Translations under genes and position numbers: made by a program | NCBI GenBank assembly: GCA_935421135.1 | Contig: OW285190.1 | Span: forward strand, 10,116,501-10,180,500 | Reading direction: 5' to 3' | DNA length: 64,000 bases | DNA from: Bugulina stolonifera | Lineage: Eukaryota; Bryozoa; Gymnolaemata; Cheilostomatida; Bugulidae | Shown here: positions 51,184-62,139 of the stretch, piece by piece | Layout: each line of letters starts with the position of its first letter | How positions within the stretch are numbered: the first letter of the stretch is position 1 | The notes under the pieces: model-generated | Database searches by the model: none | Told to the model about the DNA's origin: nothing | The model's input: the letters and a program-made list of their open reading frames with translations, nothing else

Positions 51184-51999
51184 CTAATTTTTCAATCGTT
51201 TAGAAGGAGTTTTAATTTCACTAATTGAGGCATAAGGAGAGTCATAAAATACAAATCCTTTGTTATTAATAAGAGAACATATGTTGATTTAGTATACTGT
51301 ACAATAATTGTTCGAATATCTTGTTTAGAACAGTACAAAAACTAACTTCAAAGTTGGGCACAATTTGTGAATTTCTCCTTTAATTACAATAATATAATAT
51401 GAGTAATTATCACTACAAAATAAAATTATGCAGATTGAGTAATATTAATTAAATAATTAATAAGCTAAACAGAAAACCAAATTACTTATGGATTCTACTG
51501 TTCATTCAACTGTCATTCCATAAACCTTCTCCAGGGTTTGTCTAGACACTTGCAGATCTAACTTTTCCTTTATTAACACTTCAACTTCTCTTCCACTTTC
51601 TCTCTACTTACTCTACTCCTCCTTTTTCTCTTGTATATAAAAAAATCCCTTATATATATGTATCTAAAATAGCTACATGCAGCTAGAGCTACATGTAGCT
51701 AACTCCTATTATATACATGTAGGTAAAAAAGCAACAGCTTCCCTAGCCTTACAATACCAGCTTGCAAAAACACTTCTAGAATCTACCACATTCTCCCCTC
51801 CTAGATGAGGTGTGGGTATTACCTACACCTACATCGATAAACACAATGGATAACCTGATCATAAAAAGTAGAAGAAAGTTTTAGTATTTTATGTCCATTA
51901 GTTTTAAAACTTAGTTTCTACACTACTGTCTTGTCTGGTCTTTAGCATCAGCGGTAGCAGATACAAAGATATTCCTTTGCCTCCTCAATATTCTGGACA

Positions 52000-52490
52000 T
52001 CACACCTGTGCTCACTCCGATGTTAGTAGTATACGTCCCACAAATAGAAGGTTAGAGGCTCCTATAGGTTGCATTATACCATTCTACAGTAGACACTAGA
52101 TACACCATCTGAACATCACACCAGTGCTCTCTTCAATGCAAGCAGTATCAGTCCAACCAAGCAGAGGTTTAGAGGCTCCTATAGGTTGCATTAAACCGTG
52201 TTAAGCTACAGTAGACTTTGGATATGCCAGCTGAACATCAATATATAGTAGGCAACAGACAAGTACTCCTTAGTTAGAAATCTTCGTTTTTATACCATTG
52301 TCCTGTTTTGTCTTTAGCACCATTAGTAGATACAAGTAATTCTCGTGTCTCCTCAATCTGTTTCAACATCACACCTGTGCTCACTTCGATGTTAGTAGCA
52401 TAGATTCCACAAATAGAAGGTTAGAGGCTCCTATAGGTTGCATTATACCATTCTACCGTAGATTCTGGATACACCATCTAAACGACGAGA
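52000..52490. repeat. Diverged ~120-bp repeats inside the second LTR element
   Basis: The block TTAGAGGCTCCTATAGGTTG, followed by a shared CATTAxACCxTxCTA-type tail and CACCATCTGAACATC-like sequence, occurs at about 52048, 52169 and 52422. Surrounding phrases (CACACCTGTGCTCAC, GATGTTAGTAG) recur too, so this half of the interior was made by old duplications. Confidence 0.75.
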
Positions 52491-52582
52491 TATAACAGGC
52501 ACCAACAAACATTACTCATGCAATTAAAATAATTACAAAAACTAAAATGAATACATAACACAATAATTTCTATCCAATTGTC

Positions 52583-53090
52583 ATTAGAGAGAAAGTATCC
52601 TCCAGCTTCCTGGTTCACTACTCTTAGGTGTAGATCCTGATGAGCTATACACAGCTTGATAGACTATGGCATAAACACCATGCTCACGCTGGACTCTTAC
52701 AAGATAGTCTACCCTATCCATCTAAGCAGGACTTTCCATACGAGTTGTAAGTGTTAGAGAGAAAGTATCCTCCAGTTTCTTGGCTCACTACTCCTAGGTG
52801 TAGATCCTGATGAGCTATACACAGCTTGATAGGCTATGGGCATAAACACCATGCTCACGCTGGACTCTTACAAGATAGTCTACCCTATCCATCTAAGCAT
52901 GACTTTCCATACGAGTTGTAAGTGTTAGAGAGAAATATCCTCCAGCTTCCTGGCTCACTACTCCTAGGCGTAGATCTTGATGAGCTATACACAGCTTGAT
53001 AGGCTATGGCATAAACACCATGCTCATGCTGGACTCTTACAAGATAGTCTACCCTATCCATCTAAGCATGACTGTCCGTTGTAAGTGTTG
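52583..53090. repeat. Three tandem copies of a ~170-bp unit inside the second LTR element
   Basis: Units begin TTAGAGAGAAAGTATCCTCC at 52583, 52754 and 52924 and share nearly the whole length, with small differences such as GGCATAAACACC against GCATAAACACC. The copies are more alike than the 120-bp blocks before them. Confidence 0.9.
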
Positions 53091-53113
53091 AGCAGTTAGA
53101 GTGTTTAGACCAG

Positions 53114-53132
53114 AATCCCACTGCTGCCACCA
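53114..53132 (-). promoter_or_regulatory. Primer-binding site, tRNA-Leu
   Basis: On the minus strand TGGTGGCAGCAGTGGGATT follows the LTR end after a single T. It differs at one position from the primer site at 4880-4898 and has the same one-base spacing. Confidence 0.8.
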
Positions 53133-53440
53133 ATGTTATGGATTCTACTGTTCATTCAACTGTCATTCCATAAACCTTCTCCAGGGTTTGTCTAGACACT
53201 TGCAGATCTAACTTTTACTTTATTAACACTTCAACTTCTCTTCCACTTTCTCTCTACTTACTCTACTCCTCCTTTTTCTCTTGTATATAAAAAAATCCCT
53301 TATATATATGTATCTAAAATAGCTACATGCAGCTAGAGCTACATGTAGCTAACTCCTATTATATACATGTAGGTAAAAAAGCAACAGCTTCCCTAGCCTT
53401 ACAATACCAGCTTGCAAAAACACTTCTAGAATCTACCACA

Positions 53441-54176
53441 ATATCAAATCATTTATGGCGTAATTAATTGTATAGATATTAATAACCAGATCGTTAGGAA
53501 AAACTAAATAATCTAAAAGTAAAACAACCTTTTGTTTTACCGTCTCACCGCCATGGAAGTATAAAAAGATATTAGATAATAAATATAAATAACTTTAGCA
53601 GAAAAAATAAAATCAATTTGAAACCTTTTCTGAGAGGAAGTAAGCAGTTACCTTGACCTCAATACTCTCGAAATTTACATTTTTTAAACTACTTTAACTT
53701 GAGACGGATGGAGCAAAACTGACTAAATTTAATGTTAAAATGTTAAACATTTTTAATTACGTTGATTAAAGATACTCAAGATATTAACATAGAATTATTT
53801 AATATTATTTTTACTAGATTAAAATATTGAAAACTTCCGGTTTCACATTAGACGAAGTTTCAGTTTCTGCTTTGCTGCACATTGATATTGATTACAATAT
53901 TGTATATTGTATAATTATAGTTGTTTAGTAAATATAAATAAGTCATGGTAAATTCATAGTAATATAGTAAGTAGAGAAATGATCATTAAAGTAATTATTG
54001 AATTGTTATAACTTACCGTATGCAACGTAAGACAAAAATAAAATTTGAATTATCAAATCATTATCATGATTATCATGAATTGGACTTGGTATTGAATTTT
54101 CATTTGGGTCTCCCTCTGAATCTGAGACCAGTCCCAATGTATAATTACTGTTATAGTTATAATAATTATCACATTG

Positions 54177-54211
<35 letters not shown>

Positions 54212-54621
54212 TATTTAACATAATAATTGTACATCTAATTCCAACTTCTATTCATTCAATCATATCATTAGATTAGATTAAAATTAAAAAATGATAATTA
54301 TAATAATATAATTGCTTATCTTATCGACTTATGTCACATGAAATGAGATAATAATAATTCCTTATTATGTTATATTATTATTTTTTATTTTAATATAAAT
54401 ATGCTATAATATCGCTATAAAATATTAAATAATATTTAATTATTGTTATCAGTATTATCATATGGTTATTATTTTTGTTTTACATGTATATTAATTAATA
54501 ATAATATAATCATGATAATGGTTTTATTATTAATATTGTACATATATACTTATTATTAATCATAGGAATACATAGATACATATTTATTATTAATATTGTA
54601 CAAATATAATTATGTTATTTA
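53441..54621. other. AT-rich spacer between the second LTR element and the hAT element
   Basis: No gene seen. A (TTA)n microsatellite lies at about 54178-54211. The ORF at 54020-54223 reads into that microsatellite and is not supported. Confidence 0.5.
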
Positions 54622-54974
54622 CAGGGGCGTTTTTTGCTACTGGCGCCTGTGTCGCGCGACCCCCCTTTTCTATGCCCAAGAAAAATTATAATATCGCATA
54701 ATTATATCATAAAATGAGCAATAAATCAGAAAAATCGAATCATAACCATTAGTTGGCACGCATTCACCAATCTCTTAGCAATATATACACATAACTGTCC
54801 CGCAGTGAATAATAGTTGGGTTGCATTGCTAAGCAAGGGCAGCAATCACGGAGGTTAAGCTCTAGCCCCAACCTGATTTCCAAAGTATAGACTACGTATA
54901 GGGTCAAGGTTAAAAGTAGTCAACCAGTTTTAAAATATCGCTAGTTGTCCAAACACATGTAAAATAGAATCAGG

Positions 54975-57900
54975 ATGGAACCCAGAACAAAAAAGGCAAG
55001 ACAAACTTCTCTGACAAAGTTTTTCAGGTGTGTAATAAAAGTTTAGTTTATTTGTTCAATTAACAAGTAGATAAAGATCTGTATTAATAGGAATCCAAAC
55101 TCTACAGTTGGAAAATTTTAGGAAAAATCATTTTTATTATTAATTTATATATTTAATATTATTTATTGTATAATGTTATTATATTTACATGTGTATAATA
55201 TCAATATATTATGTTTATACTATTAATTATAATTGTTGTATGCTGTTATATTGTCATTAAATTTTTTAATTAGAAAAATATCAATTTTTGATATTTTTAA
55301 AAATTATCATTGCAATAGTGATTTGTTTTTCAATTTGATACTAACTCAATTAACTGAGGTTAATTATGAACCAAAATGAAATATAAAATATTATTTTATG
55401 TTTATCTTTTGTTCATATTCATATGTTGCATTACTCTACTGATATAAAAGTTTTATAGTAGCACATCACATAATATGAAAAATAATGGTTCAAAACTATT
55501 CTAAACTAATGAAATGCCATTCAAACATGAATATTGCTATGATGCTGGTCAAGAATCTAAATGCACAATCTTAAAAGCAACAGAATTATTGCATTTTGGT
55601 GAAGCATTTCAATTGTTATTTGGTTTAATTTACTGTGACTTTAGTTGTGCTGTAGAATTGGGATATGATTTACAAGACGTATTCTAACTAATCTAGGATT
55701 TACTAGGTAACTTCAAATATATAAAAGTTCTGTTTTTACAAGGCCACAGACTGGAACAGGAGTTGAATCAAAGTTATCGGCTCTTGATAACACAGAATCA
55801 TGTGCATGTGAAGCAGAGATGGTTGCTCTTGGTAGTGACAGTGGTACAGGTGAAGGAAACCAAGCACCAAGTTGTACAAACATAAGGTGAGAACTTAGTT
55901 CTAGTTCCTTTTTACAGTAGAAATGCTGTAAAATTTATTTTTAATTATACTACGTGTTAAATACATGCAAAATTTTGGATAGGTATATACCATATACATT
56001 TGTTACTAATTTTACTGCAACATGTTTATTCAAATCATTTGTTACAGCTCATCTTCACAGCAAGGTAAGTTGCATGAGAACAATTACTGTTGCATGTTGC
56101 ATGTTATTTATTTGCAATTCACTTGAAGTATTACTCCAGCCTTTACTTACTTAGTCTGTTGTATTAAAACTTCTTTTACACATTGTTTGTATGTTATGGC
56201 ATGTAGTTTCCCAAGTACTTCCACTGCCACCTCTGCACAAGGCTGGTTAGTGTCAGTTAAACTATTCAATGTCTTGTATTGTAGTGTATTGTAGCGCATG
56301 TTGTAGTAAATTTAAATTTAGTTTAGTTTTCTAGAATTTTTATTTTATCTTGCTTATGTCTCGTTTTCTAGAGAGTGATAGCTCCGCTGTCCTGAAAGAT
56401 ATATGCCATATTGATAGCTCGATGAGTAGTGAGATGAAGTTCTCTTTAATATCTAAGCCACAATTTCCACCAGGGTTTGTTACCATATATTTATGTATTA
56501 GCTAGTTTTGTGCTAAAACCAAATTGATAGGTTGTTTGTGTGTTAAATGCGGTTCAGTAGATAAATCTACAATGTACGCTAAAGAATTACTTGTAGCTCC
56601 TTAGTGAAGCAGTCAGCAGTGTACCCATGATGGTTCAAATGGTGCCAATACTTGGCAAGCTGTACACATACACCGTATACATGTATAATGGTGGATTACT
56701 TTACTTGCATGATGCTAATAAAATATCCTGAGTGATTTACGTGTGATGCTGTAGGTTTGATTTTCCTGCTCGAGAGTTTCTTGAAAAGAAAAATGCCAAT
56801 GGGAAGACAATGCGGAAGTGTTCTGCAGATAAACTAAAGGCTTACCCTTTTCTGATGTACAGCATCATAAATGATGGTGTATACTGTCTAGCATGTCGAC
56901 TATTTCCTGAAAAAGGCAACCGAGGCCCACAAGCCTCTGTGCTAGTTACCGAGCCATTTTATGACTGGAAACGTTTTCACAGCAAGCTTAAAGATCATGT
57001 TGGGATTCTGAACAGTGCTCATGCCAAGTGTATGGTAAGTTTAAATTCTATACTTATTGAAGGGTTCTTACTACATGTATGATTGGCAGAGAAATCATAT
57101 AAAACATGTGTTCTGTTGCAATAAACATTGTGTTACAAATGCGTATGCCAAGCATTGCGCTAATATACATTATCATAGATGAGCATATCACACAAGAATA
57201 ATTTTAAGCAAATTTATTTGGGTTAGCTCTGTTGTAAACTATGCTTGAATAAACACATAAATATGTTGTATAATTATTTTAGACGCGGATGGAAGAATTT
57301 GTGAAGGTTATGTCAGGCACAAAGAAGGCTATAAGTGAAACACTAACAACTCAACAGCAAAGATTAGCTGAACATAACACTGAAGTTCTTCTACGACTAG
57401 TAGAAGTTATGAGAAGCACCATTGAGAGGGGCTCTGCCCTAAGAGGACACCGGGATGCAGGTGTTCCATCTATCGATAGTGACGATTACGTTAACTTAGG
57501 TAACTTCAAAGCTGAAGTGGCTAGCCGAGCAAAATTTGACAATGTGTTGAGTGAGCACTTAAAAAGATCTAAAGAAAGCTCATATGCATCCTATTTGGGA
57601 GCGTATGCCCAGACAGACATGATGTCCTGTTTTCTGAAAGCCATCCAGAATGCCATCATAGAAGAGGCACGTACTCAAATAGACAAGTTTATTTATGCAG
57701 TTTCTGCGGATGAAGTGACTGACTGTTCTAATATAGAACAAATGGCGATTGTTCTTCGAACTGTTGGGATTGGTGGTGAAGTACATGAGCGTCTATTAGA
57801 GTATGTAGAGTTAGACAGTATTACTGGTAAGTCAGTTGCTGATGCCATCAAAGACTGCCTCCAGCGTCATGAGATTGATATCATGGACTGCCGTGCTCAA

Positions 57901-59919
57901 ACATATGACGGTGCCAGCAATATGAGTGGAAGGATAAATGGTGCACAGGCCCTTATTAAAGACTGTCAACCGTTGGCTGTTTTTACACATTGTGCCAGTC
58001 ACCGTCTAAACCTTGCCCTTAATTCTACGTCAAAAGTTCAGGAATATCGCATACTGATGGGTGCTGTAAAGCGACTTGGTTTTTTCTACAAATATTCTCC
58101 CAAAAGATCAAAGATTTTGGCTGACCAACTAAAAGAAGCAGATCCACCCATAGCTATAACCAAGGTGCACAATAATTGCAGTGTTATAGTATTTGCATTA
58201 TAATACCACATTGTCATGTTGTATAGTAGGCAATAGAGAAAGTTTCTGTAGTTGCATATTGTTGTATGCTATGACTATGTCAACAAGATACATGCATCGG
58301 CTGTACCTCCAAAATCATAGTCCCCAATTTTAAAATTTTTCAGATTATTTGTCTGGTGCTGCAATTATGAACTGTTTTTGCTCCGCCTTAATTAATTTCA
58401 TTGTATTCTTTTAATAGATAAAAGTGATGTCCGAAACTAGGTGGGTTGAAAGACACACAAATCTTACAGATTTACTTGGCATCTATCCTTATCTAATTGA
58501 GAGCCTGGAAGTTATGTGTAGCCCAGGATATGATGCTGAGACTGTCACCGATGCCAGGGGATTGCTGACCTACTTTACCAAAGCAGAGTCGTTGGTCGCT
58601 CTGGTTATTGCTGAACACATGCTAGGGTACACAAAGCAGCTTAGCATTAAACTTCAAGGTTGGTATGCAAGTAAATCGTGCACTACACATACAGATATTC
58701 GTACTGCAGTCATACAACAGTTTAGTAGATGGTTTTTTGCAACCTCTAGTTTTGTTCACAGGATCTACAAAAGATGTGGTTTCAGCATATAGGAATGTCG
58801 ATGATGCCATAAGAGCTATCGATGTGGTACGTGATGACACCTCTCTCTTTAACTCCCTGTACACAAAGATTGAACAACTTTATGGAGGTGAACTAAGCAA
58901 GCCCCGTACAACAGGCAAGCAAACACTCCGTGCCAACTATGCTACAGATTCTACTAAAGAGTACTATCGGTTGGCCTACTTCCTGCCATATGTTGAGCAT
59001 CTGAGCACTGACCTAAAAGACCGGTTTCAACATAGCTCAACACTTATTAAAGGTAACATCTCACACTTCCATGCACATTTCCTCTATTTCACACCCTTTA
59101 AACATACTTTACTGTAAGTATACAGTATTGCCAAGGTATTCTCTTAGGCATATCTTTGAGCTGCACTGAAGAGGTTCCAAACCCTGGAACAGTACAATGT
59201 ATTACATGGACCTTTACTTATAGTCTGTGCAATTCTCGCTGTCTCTGGTAGCTTGAGAACTCTGGTTCAGTGTACATGTGTTTCACATCTTTCACATACA
59301 CATTGCTGTGAGTACACAGTATTGCAATGTGTGCTCCCAGGGACAACTGTGAGCTGCATTGATGAGATGTAAAACATGAAACGGTATACTGTCTGCTGAT
59401 TGAGGTAGATAAATGTAATATAACACACTTTTTGTTGTAGGTTTCTCTCTTGTACCAGCTGTGATGACATCAATGCCAATGGAACAGTTTTATGCAGATG
59501 CAATGAGCTATTTAGACAGCCACAGAGCAGACTTGCCATCAATTGATACTATTCAACAAGAGCTGCACACATGGTATTCTAAATATTGTACATCTAAACA
59601 AGATACACATGTACCTGACTCACTCGCAGAATCGTACCAGCATGCAGAAAACAGTGTAAACTTCCCCAACGTTTCCTATCTGTTAAAAGTGATGTTAACC
59701 ATGCCTGTCACTAGTGCTAGCAGTGAGAGAGCAAACTCTACACTTAAGTTTATTAAGACTAGGCTCCGATCTACCCTGAGCCAGACAGCATTGAATACGT
59801 TTGTTCTCGGATACAAGCATAAAGACATTTTACACTCTCTCAAAGGTGAAGCAATTGTGCAGTCTTTCATAAGGATGAAAAGAAGACGACTCCTTCTCCT
59901 TAACCCATTATCTGAATGA
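54975..59919 (+). CDS. hAT transposase with TTF-type zinc finger, DUF4371 and hATC dimer domain, 10 exons
   Basis: Exons: 54975-55027, 55743-55886, 56048-56064, 56207-56245, 56372-56474, 56755-57034, 57283-58164, 58418-58658, 58762-59052, 59441-59919. Borders are AG/GT, phases join, and the total is 2529 nt (842 residues). The N-terminus RTKKARQTSLTKFF has the form of a basic patch plus PCNA-interacting box. Residues about 119-212 form a TTF/BED-like finger (CLAC … FHSKLKDH … AHAKC). DUF4371 and the RNase-H-like catalytic core follow: SADEVTD (about 352-358) has the first Asp, YDGASNMSG (about 419) the second, then HCASHRLNLAL. The C-terminus has the hAT dimerisation block with SSERANSTL (about 777), which holds the catalytic Glu. 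This is the ZMYM1-like/P52rIPK-like hAT branch. No stop or frame break interrupts it, so it may be active. Two tiny exons (17 and 39 nt) are the least certain. Confidence 0.88.
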
Positions 59920-60275
59920 TTGGTAAATGTGTACTAGAGTGTAATGCTGTAACCAGAAAGTTGTGATATGGACTTTCTATACTATAATATACCAGCCACA
60001 CTTATTTGTTTAGTAGGTTGGCTTTACATATCATATTAGCAGGCTAATATTGCCAATATAGTAGTTTCTAGTTTCCTTCTACTGTACTATTATAATTAAC
60101 GGAACTTGAATTTTGTACTGGATATATATGCTAGTTGGTGATAAAAATAATCTTAAATATACTGAATTTTAAATCATGTGTTATGAAGTTGCAGTAAACA
60201 TGACATTCAAACAACCATGTGAAGTGTTCTAAAACCCTTCTCTTTTTGTGAGTTATGCTGAAAAAGCTCCAGCGG

Positions 60276-60323
60276 CCGGGGCGCTGCCCCGGACCCCGCC
60301 AGGGGGCCTGGGCGGCCCCCTGG
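60276..60323. repeat. Two GC-rich hairpins near the hAT 3' end
   Basis: CCGGGGC (60276-60282) pairs with GCCCCGG (60286-60292) around GCT. CCAGGGGGCC (60299-60308) pairs perfectly with GGCCCCCTGG (60314-60323) around TGGGC. They lie 50-100 bp inside the 3' terminal repeat in otherwise AT-rich DNA. Confidence 0.9.
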
Positions 60324-60373
60324 ACCCCCGGCCTATGGAGACCCCAGTTTCAAAACTTGAAAAAATGCCCCTG

Positions 60374-61532
60374 ATTTATTAATGTAATTACTAAATTTGC
60401 ATTGCACTGACTATTACTGGGTAGTGGGTACGGCAGGGAGAAAAGGCAGAGGCTGTTCCAAGATACTTTATAGCAATGACTCTGACTTCAATTTTTTAAT
60501 ATCAACTGTATTTAGGAGTAGCAATATATTACACCTGGCTTTTCTGGGATTTATTAGGCATACCCATATTGACTCGTTTATATATACATGTAAACAGTTG
60601 AGTTTGGCGTTGTCCTCGGCATTTCCTTGACATATGTTGGATAATGCACTGGCTCAGGAAAACTGTCAAAATCTGTAGAGTAAACATGTATCAACATGGC
60701 AATGATTACAAATCCAAGTTTTCTTTCAAGTCATAGGCGCCATGTTTTTAGCTTACAAAGACATCATGGATTGCCATGCTTTGGCTATGGTGACTATTTG
60801 ACCTGTCAGCACGCTTCATCTTAGGTGTGTGATGCTCTTTGTGCTTTGAACAATCAGAGATATGCAAAGACATGTGACCTTAGTAGAACACAAGTTAAAT
60901 TCTCTGATTATTGAGCTGTTAATCGGACAAAACCTGTGCACATTGCTGACATGATATAAACAAGCACTAACATAATTTGTTTACACCGACAATGTGTTGC
61001 TATTACAATCAATAATGTTTTGGACAGACCATACTGTAATATTGCATTACTCCAATGATAGTACAGTTAACACCCTTTACCATTTTTGGCAATGTGCCTC
61101 CAAAATCTAAAGAATCCTTTTCAGTAGTTGGCTCGAAACATGTGATACTTTATGTTATGTAACTTGTCAATATCATTGATTGATAATGGGTAGTAGTAGA
61201 TATACATGTAAGATTACATAACCCTTCAAGTGGAGACTAGGATAGACTGCATAATATATTTTAGTATGTATACTAAATAATATACACATAGGATATACCC
61301 TTGAGAGGTGGATACAAAATTAGTATAGGCCTATTATTTGACATAGACAGAAATATAGAGTGTAGACCTAATAGCTGGTAATAGTCGTGAATTATTTAAT
61401 TAACCAATGCATCTCACTGAATGATGTTACTAAGACATCGTTGTACATGGGTATTGATAGTCACTCAGTCAGGATTGCTGTTTTACTATTTGTAGATTAT
61501 CCCTTCATCACACTCTCTCTTAGCTTGTTGAG
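60374..61532. other. Spacer and likely promoter region of the syntrophin gene
   Basis: No exon found. It should contain the 5' UTR and promoter for the gene starting at 61533, but I see no clear core promoter motif. Confidence 0.4.
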
Positions 61533-62139
61533 ATGGCAGCATTAGCTAACAGGACGGGTATGCTGCAGCTGTATATAAGACAGCAATGGCATCCTGTTAC
61601 TGCCACATTAAATGACAGCACATTAGTACTAGTTATGGGATCAGACGATCAAGTGGATAGAATTAAACAGCCAGAACCACAACACACTAGCGCTACATCT
61701 CCATCTTATGACAATGTAATATACAGGAACGGTGATGTACCACACTCACCGCGGCACACTGATAGAACACGGTCTTCTAATTCTAGCTATGGTAATGATT
61801 CCGATGCTGATAGTTCGGTACAATTCTTTACCGCCGATTCTCCCCTACCGAGTATTAGACCAGAATCAGAACTGCCGACTGACATGGTGTCTGGTCAGAG
61901 ACGAGTAGTTAGAATAGTCAAAGAAGATCACGGTTTAGGTATCAGTATTAAAGGCGGAAGAGAGAATAAAATGCCAATTATTGTGAGCAAAATATTTAAA
62001 GGGCTATCTGCAGACAAAACTAAACAATTGTATGTGGGAGACGCAGTACTCTCTGTAAATGGACAAGACTTGCGACACGCATCACATGATGAAGCTGTGG
62101 GGTGCTTGAAGAACGCTGGCAGAGTGGTAGAGCTGGAAG
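61533..62139 (+). CDS. SNTB: Beta-syntrophin-like protein, first coding exon
   Basis: Syntrophins are membrane-cytoskeleton adaptors that bind dystrophin and, through their PDZ domain, channels and receptors. The ATG at 61533 starts 202 codons before a phase-1 donor (GAAG then GTTAGT). Residues about 8-37 ([20 protein letters not shown]) match the start of the split PH domain. A Ser/Asp-rich insert of about 85 residues follows. From about 122 the PDZ domain is close to vertebrate beta-syntrophin: [20 protein letters not shown] with the GLGISI carboxylate-binding loop, then [13 protein letters not shown] and [20 protein letters not shown]. It ends inside the last PDZ strand (VVELE). The rest of PDZ, PH1, PH2 and the SU domain must lie beyond the window. 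The alpha versus beta paralogue is uncertain. Confidence 0.92.

Larger units (their letters stand above)
47008..51483. other. Non-coding or weakly supported region upstream of ALKBH4
   Basis: Extremely AT-rich at 47100-47450. There is a CTACTA-rich low-complexity zone at 49120-49450. Apart from the small repeats and the candidate exons listed separately I see no gene. Confidence 0.4.
51484..53440 (-). mobile_element. Non-coding LTR retrotransposon (LARD/TRIM-like), minus orientation
   Basis: Two direct repeats of about 307 bp, 51484-51790 and 53134-53440, are nearly identical; by eye I see one substitution (CTTTTCCTTT against CTTTTACTTT) plus differences in the first bases of the left copy. 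On the minus strand the element has its 5' LTR at 53440-53134, a tRNA-Leu primer site right after it, a 1.34-kb interior, a polypurine tract AGGAGGGGAGAA (51802-51791) and its 3' LTR. The interior has no ORF and is built largely of tandem repeats. I see no clean target duplication. It must be moved in trans. Confidence 0.85.
54622..60373 (+). mobile_element. Autonomous-looking hAT DNA transposon (5.75 kb)
   Basis: The ends are CAGGGGCGTTTTTT at 54622 and, inverted, CAGGGGCATTTTTT ending at 60373. CAGGG-type ends are typical of hAT elements. The outside 8-mers GTTATTTA and ATTTATTA agree at only 5 of 8 positions, so the target duplication is imperfect. The element carries a full-length transposase gene on the + strand and strong GC hairpins before its 3' end. 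Confidence 0.88.

Noticed and set aside
58622..58864. Minus-strand ORF, with another at 59267-59542
   Set aside because: Shadows of hAT transposase exons and the intervening intron.
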